Shown here: one piece after another, positions 1-9,484 of the stretch | How positions within the stretch are numbered: position 1 is the stretch's first letter | Layout of the letters: each line of letters begins with the position of its first letter | NCBI GenBank assembly: GCA_963921935.1 | Contig: OY998176.1 | Span: forward strand, 166,507,590 to 166,571,589 | DNA: 64,000 nucleotides | DNA from: Galeruca laticollis | Taxonomy: Eukaryota > Arthropoda > Insecta > Coleoptera > Chrysomelidae | Direction: 5' to 3' | Position numbers and translations under genes: made by a program | Notes under the pieces: generated by a model | Seen by the model: only the letters and a program-made list of their open reading frames with translations | Databases searched by the model: none | Told to the model about the DNA's origin: nothing

Positions 1-1045
1 AAATTCAATTTCTCCAATAAGATCCTTCACTTGCTAACAGTTCAAAAGTCAAACAAATGTCATTCGGCAAAGCTCTCTAACTGCGGATAAAATAGTTATG
101 TCGTTGTGCGGCAAGGTAGACATCGGTAATCATCGTTCTGTTTTTAATGTGAAAACACACAGCTGTCGGCCAATCAGATGTCTCAATTTCTTCATTTCAC
201 GCGACTTTGCCCTTCGTTCCTCTTCGTGTTGAAATTGTTTGCAATTTTACATTTTCACTTACATAAAACTGCATGAAATGTGCCATATTTTATAGTGGTC
301 ATCGAAGAACATGGTTTTTATAACATGGTTTTTATGAAATTCTACCTATTGCATTTACCACGACGATATGTAGCTTTTGGACCTTACTAGTACCCATCGT
401 GAGCTGGTTTTCTTTACTAACTACTTGTTCTATTTTTTTATTGTATGTGTTTATTTCCAAATCATTTCCTTTTCATTGCCGGTGCCCTTCTCAAGTCTTT
501 TGTCCTGACTGCAATTTATCAGATTTTTGGCGTTTTTAGGCTTATTTCAAAATGAAATAGGGCTATTGTAGAGAGTAGCATGACGCGACTTCGGAAAAAT
601 TTCGATGCAGTTTTTCGTTTTGGTGTTCACTGGTGCCAAAATCACCCCCCGTTTCAAGGGTTATATATATAAATTGAAAAATATCTTATTGGGGATTGCA
701 GCAAAAGAGGAAAAGTACACTCTATTCAATTCTCCAAGCTTTCGTAAATCTTTATTTACATCATCAGGGAATTACAATAAGGAAAAAAAACATGAATTAT
801 GAAAAAGTTTTCTTACAAACATTTCTACAACTTACATTGATCGAGATTGCATCATAGATCTTGAATACAGGAAATGTGTAAAACAGCAAGTCATTAGAGA
901 AATAGGTCTAGTCGCCAATACATTTGCCTACTACTGGTTCAAGTTTAAAACATTATAAGAAAGTAAAAGTTAAAACATTAAAAAGCGAGAATCCACACAC
1001 CCACGCGGACTTGTGAGAATAATTGCGGAAACGGAAAATTTCAGG
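1..1045. other. Unassigned flank, no gene seen
   Basis: AT-rich sequence with only short uninformative reading frames, the longest about 65 codons at 605-802 with no recognisable motif. I see no transposon protein, splice-site pattern or RNA gene. It could be host intergenic DNA or the remains of an old repeat. Confidence 0.4.
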
Positions 1046-1317
1046 TTAAGTACAATATTCATCATTACTGAATGAATCAAAAGAATCGATCTTTGCAATG
1101 ACGCGAGACACTGAAACAATCGCATTAAAACCTTTGAGTGAATACCAGGTTGGTACCAAAATTATGGAAATGTTGTGAAATATCACTACAAGGAAATTCT
1201 CATTAACGAGAATTGATATGTGATTATGGATGTTATTTATTATTATTATTATTATTAATATTATTATGAATCTCTTAATAATGGGAGAACAACTACCGTA
1301 ATGACACAAGTAGGAAA

Positions 1318-1776
1318 CTAGTGAGAATTATTAATATTATCATTATTATTATTATTAATATGAAGACAATTGTTCTTATCAAGCGTTAGGAAGGGGGAGT
1401 AGAGATTACTCAAATTCTGAATGTCAGTCTTCTTATTCATACAACCTTCTTCTTGGAAGACGAACGCCATTTCCAAAAACAATCTTTTGTTATAACTTCT
1501 CTCACGAGAAAGAATTTTAACTCCTTCAAAATCAACGACATGATCCAACGAGGAGACATGATTAGCCAGAGAACATCTTTCAGGATGTAACTTTATATCA
1601 CTTTTATGGAGGGATACACGGCTGGAAATTTTTTGAGAGGTTTGACCAATATATGAGAGGCGACAACTGTTACCACACAGCTTATAAACAACATTACTAC
1701 AATCCACGACAGGTATCTTGTCTTTTAAAGGACTATAAACTGACTTAACAATCAAGGAACTCCTGCAGGTAAACAT
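1318..1776 (-). pseudogene. Penelope-like element, GIY-YIG endonuclease remnant
   Basis: A 152-codon minus-strand frame contains a GIY-YIG-type nuclease core. A Cys-containing strand (VVYKLCG) precedes SYIGQTSQ, then an Arg-containing helix (SSRVSLHKSDIK), a basic stretch ending in a His (SLANHV) and a conserved Glu further on. This arrangement is typical of the C-terminal endonuclease of Penelope-like retroelements. The preceding segment (SPLKDKIPVV) resembles the usual linker after their reverse transcriptase. The RT itself is absent and no start context is convincing, so this is a 5'-truncated fragment. (ATT)n tracts lie at about 1238-1264 and 1328-1356. It is a different family from the Penelope-like copies at 28.8 and 58.3 kb. 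Confidence 0.7.
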
Positions 1777-1845
1777 AATAAGATATTTTTCAATTTGTGT
1801 TCTAATTGATCAGCAACGATCACGGCGTTTTTCGCTTTTCAGCTA

Positions 1846-1863
1846 TAAATATATACATATATA

Positions 1864-1925
<62 letters not shown>
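1846..1925. repeat. (TA)n microsatellite, left flank of element A
   Basis: Nearly pure TA dinucleotide tract abutting the LTR of element A. It is one of several (TA)n tracts lying exactly at the borders of the related LTR elements. Confidence 0.9.
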
Positions 1926-1930
<5 letters not shown>

Positions 1931-3869
1931 ATAGTTTATTTTATGGGATTTTAATTTGCCCTACGTTGGGCCGACATATTATTATGAATAGAATTGGGTG
2001 AGAAAATAGTTTAATTTGCCCGGTATGTTGAGGATTTAATATGTATGATAAACAGTTTATTTAACCAACATGAAAACTTCTCATCTCAGGGTAGAGTTCA
2101 AGTATTTTAAATAAAATGATTTTATAATTTTATATATGTTTGCGCCAAAGTCAATAAATGCTTTATATTTTTAAAAATAAATTTGTTAATCAGAATATGT
2201 TACTTTTTTAATGATTTCAAATTAAATACGGTCCTGTCCTACTTAAAAAATATCTGCATAGTTCAATCGATTTCATTCAGAGCTTCTTCCTGTGGTAAGT
2301 AGATGGTGCACAAATCACCAGATGAAATGATTAACTCAAGTAATTTAAAAAAACGTTCTTCAAAAGGAAAAACAATATTTAATTTAATGAAAATAAATAC
2401 ACTACACTTTTACAAGTGTTTTTTTTTTTAAGAAAATCAACTATCTAAAAGGATGACTCTTTCATACAAATCACAGGCACTCTGGTGAGATATTATTATA
2501 ATATTAAAATACAGTTATATAATTTCATAAACATTTGACTTTCAGAAAACGGCGAAATACACTCTTAACAGCGTCTATGCATCACAAAATTTTAGTTTTT
2601 TTTTTACAAATTAGTAAGTACGCTTGACCTCTTAATACATTAATAAACTAACTTGTACTACCTTATTTACTTCACGATTTCTGTTTGTTCCAGATTCTCC
2701 TCCTGGAAAACCTCCCTGTTGGCATTCTGCTTCTACCAAAACAGGAATCGATGCTGTATTTCTTTCAAAGTCCAAACAGCTCACACAAATTCCACTATTC
2801 AATGTTCTTCGAAAACTAATTTGGCTATTTTACTTCCACCAGACACAAGACACCATTTTATAAAATAAAATTCATGATTAGTGTTTTACAACATTCAACA
2901 ATTCCTTTTTTTATTATTTATATAAACTAAACTACTTACACTGATATATCTCTTGTAAGTATAATGTATTTGTTTTAAATTCTATATTCAAATTTTGTCT
3001 TCCAAATGATTTCAATTTACTTTACCCAAAAAATTTTGCTGCTCCAAAAATCTCTTCCCAAAAAGAAAAACCTACTAGTCAATAGCCCCCATAATCAACA
3101 ACTTTCCCACATTCTGATTTTTTTTTCGTTAGCAACACAGTTGTCGCCGATGTGATCTTTTTTAAATGTTTATTAACCAATCAAATTTGACTATTTATTT
3201 TATAACTCAAATTCTTCATTTCAACCAGTGAAATGTTCATCCATTATATCATGATATTATATTCTAAGGTTTTTAATTACTTAGACTTCCTATATTATTT
3301 TCATTCAATAATATTTCTTAGTATTGTTAAAATGACATTTCCTAACCTCTAAGTATGTATGTCAAATGAATATTCATAATGTTTTAATAGATGACAGCTG
3401 TTACCTTTAAATATGTATGCAAAATGAAAATTCGTTTTCTTTATAAGTCATGTTCTCTGAAATTCACATTATTTTATATTTTCCTGCTCTGTTATGTCTA
3501 AACATCTACACTATCTCATTTTAATGTCTTAATCAACAAATATTACGAGATTAGCTTGACTTTACAGAATAAAGCATTATTAGTTTCTTATTATGAACAA
3601 ATTTTGATACTTGATCTCTTTGATAAAAGTTTCGTTAGGTAATTTATTTCATATAAATTGTTTATCACACCTATTCGCAATTATCCCTACATTATACAGT
3701 CTGTCCTTTCTGTATGTCTTCTCTATCGAATAGTGGATCGTACAGATTTTCTCCATTCAAATGTTTAAAAAAAATTTTGACTTAAAAAAATTCTTTTAGA
3801 TTACAATACATAATCTTAATTCTTCATTATTTGATATACAGGGTGTAGCATTATTTTTTCACAATAACA
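1926..3869 (-). repeat. 3' LTR of element A
   Basis: Direct repeat of 7483-9425, offset by about 5557 bases. Read on the minus strand it begins TGTTATTGTG right after the polypurine tract and ends in ...ACTATAATAA at the (TA)n tract. It contains a copy of a primer-binding-site-like sequence at 1958-1976. A 71-codon frame at 2653-2868 is duplicated at 8209-8424 only because it lies in the LTR. Confidence 0.93.
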
Positions 3870-3881
3870 TCCCCTAAATTT
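3870..3881 (-). other. Polypurine tract of element A
   Basis: On the minus strand ATTTAGGGGA immediately precedes the 3' LTR start TGTTATT. This is the expected position for plus-strand DNA priming. Confidence 0.6.
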
Positions 3882-4255
3882 TGCGTTTTTCAAATTTTTT
3901 ATTCTAAGAAAAATTTTATGAACGCAAATTTTACTTCAAGTACTATATTCTAGGATTGTCTTTCAATTTTACTAATAATACATTTCTTTTTATTTCGGGT
4001 TGCTGTTACAAAGATGATTTTGGAATCCTGTGTTGCAGTATCCTCTTCAGTTAGTTTTAATTTATTTATAATACTATAATTAAATATATACAAATTTTTA
4101 ATTTATTTTTAGGTACATGTTTCATTTACAAGTTTCATCCAAAGGAATTAGTTTAAAAAATCATGTTATAAATCCATTTTTGAAAATTCTTTAATGTTCG
4201 TTATGCGTCTTATCACTTCTACATTTCTCAGAGTCTCTTATATCGGTACTATTTA

Positions 4256-5089
4256 TTAATTTATTTTTCTTGTGTTACATCTCTCTATAATACCATCCTT
4301 TAGCATATTTTGTATCTCTGAATCAACTTCTTTCCTATATTTATAAGGTATGGGATATGTTCTTATTCTGAAATTTTCTATTCCCTTAACTTCTATCTTA
4401 TGTACATAGTTATTTGCCATTTTCATATCTTTTTTAACTAATCCTTTATACTTAATTATTAAATTCTTCACTTTCTCAGCATATTCCTTATTTCCACATA
4501 CTAATTCCAATTCTTCCATTATTTCATCCCTCTCCGTATTCCATAACTTCCTATTATCCTCTTCAAATTCCAATTCTTCCATATTTCCACTCCTCTTTAT
4601 ATTCCATAACTTCCTATTATCCTCTCCAATTGCCAATACTTCCATTTTTCCAATCCTTTCTATATTCCATAACTTCTTATTATCCTCTTCAACTTCCAAT
4701 TCTTCTATATTTTCTTCTTCAAATTCAATTCTATTACCATTTAATTCAATCTCCATCTTTTCAAAATCAATTCTTGCTTTATATTTCGTTAATTCATCTA
4801 TTCCTATAACTATGTCTGATTCCAAATTATTCACTAACAGTAATTGCATTTCAACTTCTTTCCCATCCTTCAATTCAATCTTTTGTATTATAGACTTATT
4901 TACTTCACATAGCTTCTTTCCATTTGCTCCTATCAATGTAGTTTTTGGTATTTTAATTAATTTGTTTTCATAATTTTCAATGTTTTCTTCTATTAGTTTT
5001 GTTTTAATTATGGACGCTTCCGAACCTGTATCTATTAATAATTTTATTTCTTTTCCATTTAATTTCCCTTTAATATTTATCAATCCCAT
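4256..5089 (-). CDS. Aspartic protease with truncated RT start (pol of element A)
   Basis: 277 codons counted from the first Met (ATG at 5089). The frame is open further upstream into the end of gag, as far as the slip site at 5191-5197, so the natural product is probably a Gag-Pol fusion. Retropepsin active site LLIDTGSEASII (Asp20) and a later hydrophobic strand (DIVIGIDEL) mark the protease. Residues about 130-200 carry a tandem 21-22-residue repeat (EEDNRKLWNIER type, three copies). The C-terminus has the lead-in to a Ty3/Gypsy RT (RTYPIPYKYRKEV...DGIIERC) and then stops. Element C has the same order (DTGS, HKLEV, YPIPYR, AIIERSN) but continues into RT. The stop coincides with loss of all homology to RT, so an internal deletion is likely. 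Confidence 0.85.
   Translation of the reverse strand: MGLINIKGKLNGKEIKLLIDTGSEASIIKTKLIEENIENYENKLIKIPKTTLIGANGKKLCEVNKSIIQKIELKDGKEVEMQLLLVNNLESDIVIGIDELTKYKARIDFEKMEIELNGNRIEFEEENIEELEVEEDNKKLWNIERIGKMEVLAIGEDNRKLWNIKRSGNMEELEFEEDNRKLWNTERDEIMEELELVCGNKEYAEKVKNLIIKYKGLVKKDMKMANNYVHKIEVKGIENFRIRTYPIPYKYRKEVDSEIQNMLKDGIIERCNTRKIN
4500..4700 (-). repeat. Tandem repeat of about 66 bp in the protease-RT linker
   Basis: Three in-frame units encode the motif EDNRKLWNI with 21-22-residue spacing. The phase with codons is kept and no stop is introduced. A single decayed copy is present in element B near 15112-15200, and element C lacks it. Confidence 0.8.
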
Positions 5090-5166
5090 TATTTCTTTTA
5101 ATTCTAATTCTTCCCCAAATTTTATATATTCCCTTGGATGTTCGTATGTACAGATAATATTTTTCT

Positions 5167-7377
5167 TTACATTTGGTATGTGCTCGATCCAAAATTTTGA
5201 TCGGGCTCTGTTTCAGTGACTATTTCTGGTTCTATGGATATCACTCTTTCTTTCTGTCTTTGTATATTGTTCACTCTCCTTTGTTCTTCATTTCTATTGC
5301 CTCTTCCTTCAAAATTTCCATTTGTCCTTTCTGTATTATAGTCTCTTCTTTGCTCTTGTTTTTCATCTCTTTGTCTGTTTTCATAAGATCCATTCCTATT
5401 GTTTCCTTCAAATGTTCTATTTCTATAATTATTGTTATGATATTGATCATTTTTGTTGTAGTTGTTTTGAGCGTTATTGTTCCTGTTATAATTATTGTTT
5501 CTATTATAATATCCATTATTATTATTTCTGTTGAAGTAATTGTTCCTGTTTTGTTCATAATTATTCGATCTATTATTTTGATTGTTATTATTCTCATAAT
5601 AATTTTTATTATCGTAACCATTATAGTTTTTGTTTTCATTTTGATTCCTGTTCCTGTTCTGGTTATTGCTTATCTTGTTTCTTTCAATTCTTTGTAGATA
5701 ATTAGTTAACTCCTCTATGTTTTTGATATTTTGAATAGCAATTGTTTCAGTGATTTCAAATTTAAAATGTCTCGAGATAAACATAATAATTTCCTCCTCT
5801 GGTATAGGTGGATCTAAAAACTTCGCATTCATGAAAACCTTCATAGCGTAATCATTCATACTATTTCCTCTACCTATCTCAAATTTTCCAGAGTAAAGTT
5901 TTTCTCTCACTCTGGTTTGTGCATTGTTTCCCCAGAAATATCTCATGAATTGAGCTTCGAATTCCTCAAAATCTTTTAAATCGTCTTCCTTACTTGTATA
6001 CCACACTAAAGCATGGTTATCCAGATTTTCCCTAATCATTTCCTTCATGTCTTCATTATTTCGGATATTTTTCATCTTGTTCCTTAAAATTTTTATAAAT
6101 ACTTTTGGGTGTATTTTTCTATTATCCCCTTCAAATTTGTGTTCCCCTCTATTTCCTATATAATTATTTATTATTTTCGTCTCCATCATTCCATTTCTCA
6201 CTTCTTGAAAATTTCTACCCTCTGTGTGGTCATACTCTTCCTGTAAGTAAACTAGTCTCTTTTCCATGTTTTCCAATTTTCTTGTCATTTCCACTGTTTC
6301 CTTTGATTGTTCCCCATTGTGGATTCTACTTCCAGTTTGCTCAATTCTTCTTTTCAGAGCTTCCATCTCCTTCTGTATTTCCTTAATCTTCTTTTCTGTT
6401 TTCCCTTCCTCTTGTTTTTGTTTCTCTATACACGCTTCTTCTACATTTTGTTGAAATTCGGTAAGGGTTCTGTCCCATTTTCCTTCTAGGTTTCCCATTC
6501 TTTCCTGAGTGTCCTGAACTCCCATTTTGATTTCATTTATTTCTCTTTGAATTTCTCCTTTGAAATCCTTTTCTTTCTCCTCTATTTCCTTAATTCTGTT
6601 GATTTGTAAATTTTCTATTTCCATTATACGTCCAATCACTTCTCCTCTTATTTCCTGTTTAGTGTCTTCAATTTTATTCTCCATGTATATGTTTGATTCT
6701 TCTAGTTTCTTCTCAACGTGTCCCAATTTTTCATCCATCAATTTTATTATCAGCTCCTTAGTTTGTTTAATTTCTTCTTTGTTCTGGTCCATCTTAATAT
6801 TCATTTCTTTTTTTAATTCTTCCTTATTTTGGTCCATTTTAATATTCATTTCTTCCTTATTCTGGTCCATCTTAATATTCATTTCTTCCTTATTCTGGTC
6901 CATCTTAATATTCATTTCTTCCTTATTCTGGTCCATCTTAATATTCATTTCTTCCTTATTCTGGTCCATCTTAATATTCATTTCTTGTTTTATTTCTTCC
7001 TTATTTATATTCATATCCTGTTTCATTTCTTCCCTATTTTGGTCCAATTTTGTATTCAAATCCTGTTTTATATCTCTCCTCATATCTTCATTGTTTTGAT
7101 CCATCCTTTTCATCATCATTTGAAGCATACTCATCACGTCCATATCCTCTTTCTCTTTTGATTTTTGTTTGACCCCTTGTCCTGTTTCTTCTGACAATGG
7201 TGCATCTTCTTCTTCCTGTTCTTGTTCTGCATTATCTTCCTGTGAACATTCTCTTCCTTGCTCCAAATATTGTACCTGAAAATCTCCTCTACCATTACTC
7301 CTTTCTTCTCTTTCTTCATCAGACCTACTTTCGACCCCTACCTGCTTTCCGTCCCTTAATGTCATTTTCCTTTCCAT
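5167..7377 (-). CDS. Gag of element A, coiled coil with Asn-rich tail
   Basis: Intact 736-codon frame, ATG at 7377 giving MERKMTLRDGKQVG. The N-terminal acidic region (to about residue 90) is followed by a long coiled coil (about 95-400) rich in Glu, Lys, Met and Gln. Inside it is an 11-residue unit, NIKMDQNKEEM, repeated about five times at residues 122-200. Residues about 420-580 form the capsid-like part (HPKVFIKILRNK, AQTRVREKLY, NYLQRIERNK), shared with elements B, C and D. Residues about 566-705 are an Asn/Tyr/Arg/Gly low-complexity tail. No CCHC zinc knuckle is seen, so nucleic-acid binding probably rests on the Arg-rich Asn tail. The next gene, protease, overlaps in the -1 frame. The start is supported by the same M-x-LRxGK motif in B, C and D. 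Confidence 0.88.
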   Translation of the reverse strand: MERKMTLRDGKQVGVESRSDEEREERSNGRGDFQVQYLEQGRECSQEDNAEQEQEEEDAPLSEETGQGVKQKSKEKEDMDVMSMLQMMMKRMDQNNEDMRRDIKQDLNTKLDQNREEMKQDMNINKEEIKQEMNIKMDQNKEEMNIKMDQNKEEMNIKMDQNKEEMNIKMDQNKEEMNIKMDQNKEELKKEMNIKMDQNKEEIKQTKELIIKLMDEKLGHVEKKLEESNIYMENKIEDTKQEIRGEVIGRIMEIENLQINRIKEIEEKEKDFKGEIQREINEIKMGVQDTQERMGNLEGKWDRTLTEFQQNVEEACIEKQKQEEGKTEKKIKEIQKEMEALKRRIEQTGSRIHNGEQSKETVEMTRKLENMEKRLVYLQEEYDHTEGRNFQEVRNGMMETKIINNYIGNRGEHKFEGDNRKIHPKVFIKILRNKMKNIRNNEDMKEMIRENLDNHALVWYTSKEDDLKDFEEFEAQFMRYFWGNNAQTRVREKLYSGKFEIGRGNSMNDYAMKVFMNAKFLDPPIPEEEIIMFISRHFKFEITETIAIQNIKNIEELTNYLQRIERNKISNNQNRNRNQNENKNYNGYDNKNYYENNNNQNNRSNNYEQNRNNYFNRNNNNGYYNRNNNYNRNNNAQNNYNKNDQYHNNNYRNRTFEGNNRNGSYENRQRDEKQEQRRDYNTERTNGNFEGRGNRNEEQRRVNNIQRQKERVISIEPEIVTETEPDQNFGSSTYQM
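5191..5197 (-). promoter_or_regulatory. Putative -1 ribosomal frameshift site, element A
   Basis: In the gag reading frame the codons are CAA AAT TTT, which gives the heptamer A-AAT-TTT in the X-XXY-YYZ register expected for -1 slippage. The pol frame is open in exactly the -1 phase from this point to the protease. Gag terminates eight codons later at 5167-5169. Element C has the related A-AAT-TTG at the homologous place. Downstream RNA structure was not evaluated. Confidence 0.65.
6777..7010 (-). repeat. 33-bp minisatellite inside gag coding sequence
   Basis: The 33-base unit (11 codons, NIKMDQNKEEM) is repeated in tandem with very few differences, so the array is recent. It keeps frame and coiled-coil character. 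Confidence 0.9.
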
Positions 7378-7461
7378 TTTATGTATTTAAAATCTTTTAA
7401 TACAGTAAAAAAAAAACTTATTTCAATGCTTTTTATTATTATTTACTAAATTTCTATATTA

Positions 7462-7480
7462 GCCCCACGTTGCGGTGACA
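7462..7480 (-). other. Primer binding site of element A (tRNA-Lys-like)
   Basis: The minus strand reads TGTCACCGCAACGTGGGGC two bases past the LTR border. It closely resembles TGGCGCCCAACGTGGGGC, the complement of an insect tRNA-Lys 3' end. The family relation comes from general knowledge; the match was made by eye. Confidence 0.65.
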
Positions 7481-7482
7481 TT

Positions 7483-9416
7483 TTATTATAGTTTATTTTA
7501 TGGGAATTTAATTTGCCCTACGTTGGGCCGACATATTATTATGAATAGAATTGGGTGAGAAAATAGTTTAATTTGCCCGGTATGTTGAGGATTTAATATG
7601 TATGATAAACAGTTTATTTAACCAACATGAAAACTTCTCATCTCAGGGTAGAGTTCAAGTATTTTAAATAAAATGATTTTATAATTTTATATATGTTTGC
7701 GCCAAAGTCAATAAATGCTTTATATTTTTAAAAATAAATTTGTTAATCAGAATATGTTACTTTTTTAATGATTTCAAATTAAATACGGTCCTGTCCTACT
7801 TAAAAAATATCTGCATAGTTCAATCGATTTCATTCAGAGCTTCTTCCTGTGGTAAGTAGATGGTGCACAAATCACCAGATGAAATGATTAACTCAAGTAA
7901 TTTAAAAAAACGTTCTTCAAAAGGAAAAACAATATTTAATTTAATGAAAATAAATACACTACACTTTTACAAGTGTTTTTTTTTTTAAGAAAATCAACTA
8001 TCTAAAAGGATGACTCTTTCATACAAATCACAGGCACTCTGGTGAGATATTATTATAATATTAAAATACAGTTATATAATTTCATAAACATTTGACTTTC
8101 AGAAAACGGCGAAATACACTCTTAACAGCGTCTATGCATCACAAAATTTTAGTTTTTTTTTACAAATTAGTAAGTACGCTTGACCTCTTAATACATTAAT
8201 AAACTAACTTGTACTACCTTATTTACTTCACGATTTCTGTTTGTTCCAGATTCTCCTCCTGGAAAACCTCCCTGTTGGCATTCTGCTTCTACCAAAACAG
8301 GAATCGATGCTGTATTTCTTTCAAAGTCCAAACAGCTCACACAAATTCCACTATTCAATGTTCTTCGAAAACTAATTTGGCTATTTTACTTCCACCAGAC
8401 ACAAGACACCATTTTATAAAATAAAATTCATGATTAGTGTTTTACAACATTCAACAATTCCTTTTTTTATTATTTATATAAACTAAACTACTTACACTGA
8501 TATATCTCTTGTAAGTATAATGTATTTGTTTTAAATTCTATATTCAAATTTTGTCTTCCAAATGATTTCAATTTACTTTACCCAAAAAATTTTGCTGCTC
8601 CAAAAATCTCTTCCCAAAAAGAAAAACCTACTAGTCAATAGCCCCCATAATCAACAACTTTCCCACATTCTGATTTTTTTTTCGTTAGCAACACAGTTGT
8701 CGCCGATGTGATCTTTTTTAAATGTTTATTAACCAATCAAATTTGACTATTTATTTTATAACTCAAATTCTTCATTTCAACCAGTGAAATGTTCATCCAT
8801 TATATCATGATATTATATTCTAAGGTTTTTAATTACTTAGACTTCCTATATTATTTTCATTCAATAATATTTCTTAGTATTGTTAAAATGACATTTCCTA
8901 ACCTCTAAGTATGTATGTCAAATGAATATTCATAATGTTTTAATAGATGACAGCTGTTACCTTTAAATATGTATGCAAAATGAAAATTCGTTTTCTTTAT
9001 AAGTCATGTTCTCTGAAATTCACATTATTTTATATTTTCCTGCTCTGTTATGTCTAAACATCTACACTATCTCATTTTAATGTCTTAATCAACAAATATT
9101 ACGAGATTAGCTTGACTTTACAGAATAAAGCATTATTAGTTTCTTATTATGAACAAATTTTGATACTTGATCTCTTTGATAAAAGTTTCGTTAGGTAATT
9201 TATTTCATATAAATTGTTTATCACACCTATTCGCAATTATCCCTACATTATACAGTCTGTCCTTTCTGTATGTCTTCTCTATCGAATAGTGGATCGTACA
9301 GATTTTCTCCATTCAAATGTTTAAAAAAAATTTTGACTTAAAAAAATTCTTTTAGATTACAATACATAATCTTAATTCTTCATTATTTGATATACAGGGT
9401 GTAGCATTATTTTTTC

Positions 9417-9425
<9 letters not shown>
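7483..9425 (-). repeat. 5' LTR of element A
   Basis: Direct repeat of 1926-3869. Its left part carries a second primer-binding-site-like sequence at 7515-7533 (minus strand TGTCGGCCCAACGTAGGGC) and a weaker third one at 7575-7590. The right edge (start of the LTR on the minus strand) runs into (TA)n at 9424, so the last two bases are uncertain. Confidence 0.92.
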
Positions 9426-9448
<23 letters not shown>

Positions 9449-9453
9449 TTATG

Positions 9454-9484
<31 letters not shown>
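9424..9484. repeat. (TA)n microsatellite, right flank of element A
   Basis: TA tract with a few TG and TTT interruptions, directly abutting the LTR start of element A. Confidence 0.88.

Larger units (their letters stand above)
1926..9425 (-). mobile_element. LTR retrotransposon A (Ty3/Gypsy-like, gag and protease only)
   Basis: Minus-strand LTR element about 7.5 kb long. It has two direct repeats of about 1.94 kb, a tRNA-Lys-like primer binding site, an intact gag, a protease frame entered by -1 frameshift, and a polypurine tract next to the left LTR. The LTR copies differ by only a few changes (one base near 1949/7506, one T in the poly-T run near 2600/8155), which implies a recent insertion. 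After the first RT residues the frame stops, and no YxDD, RNase H or integrase sequence follows. The element therefore depends on enzymes supplied by another element; element C, with related gag and protease, is a model of such a helper. (TA)n lies on both sides. Confidence 0.9.

Noticed and set aside
1046..1309. 87-codon minus-strand frame
   Set aside because: Mostly translation of an (ATT)n tract giving Ile/Asn runs; adjacent to but not part of the GIY-YIG fragment.
2653..2868. 71-codon frame, identical at 8209-8424
   Set aside because: Duplicated only because it lies in the two LTRs of element A; wrong strand for the element, and no domain.
5173..7161. Long plus-strand frames rich in Ile, Phe and Ser opposite gag of element A
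   Set aside because: Antisense shadows of the Lys/Glu/Asn-rich gag; hydrophobic character follows from the complement.
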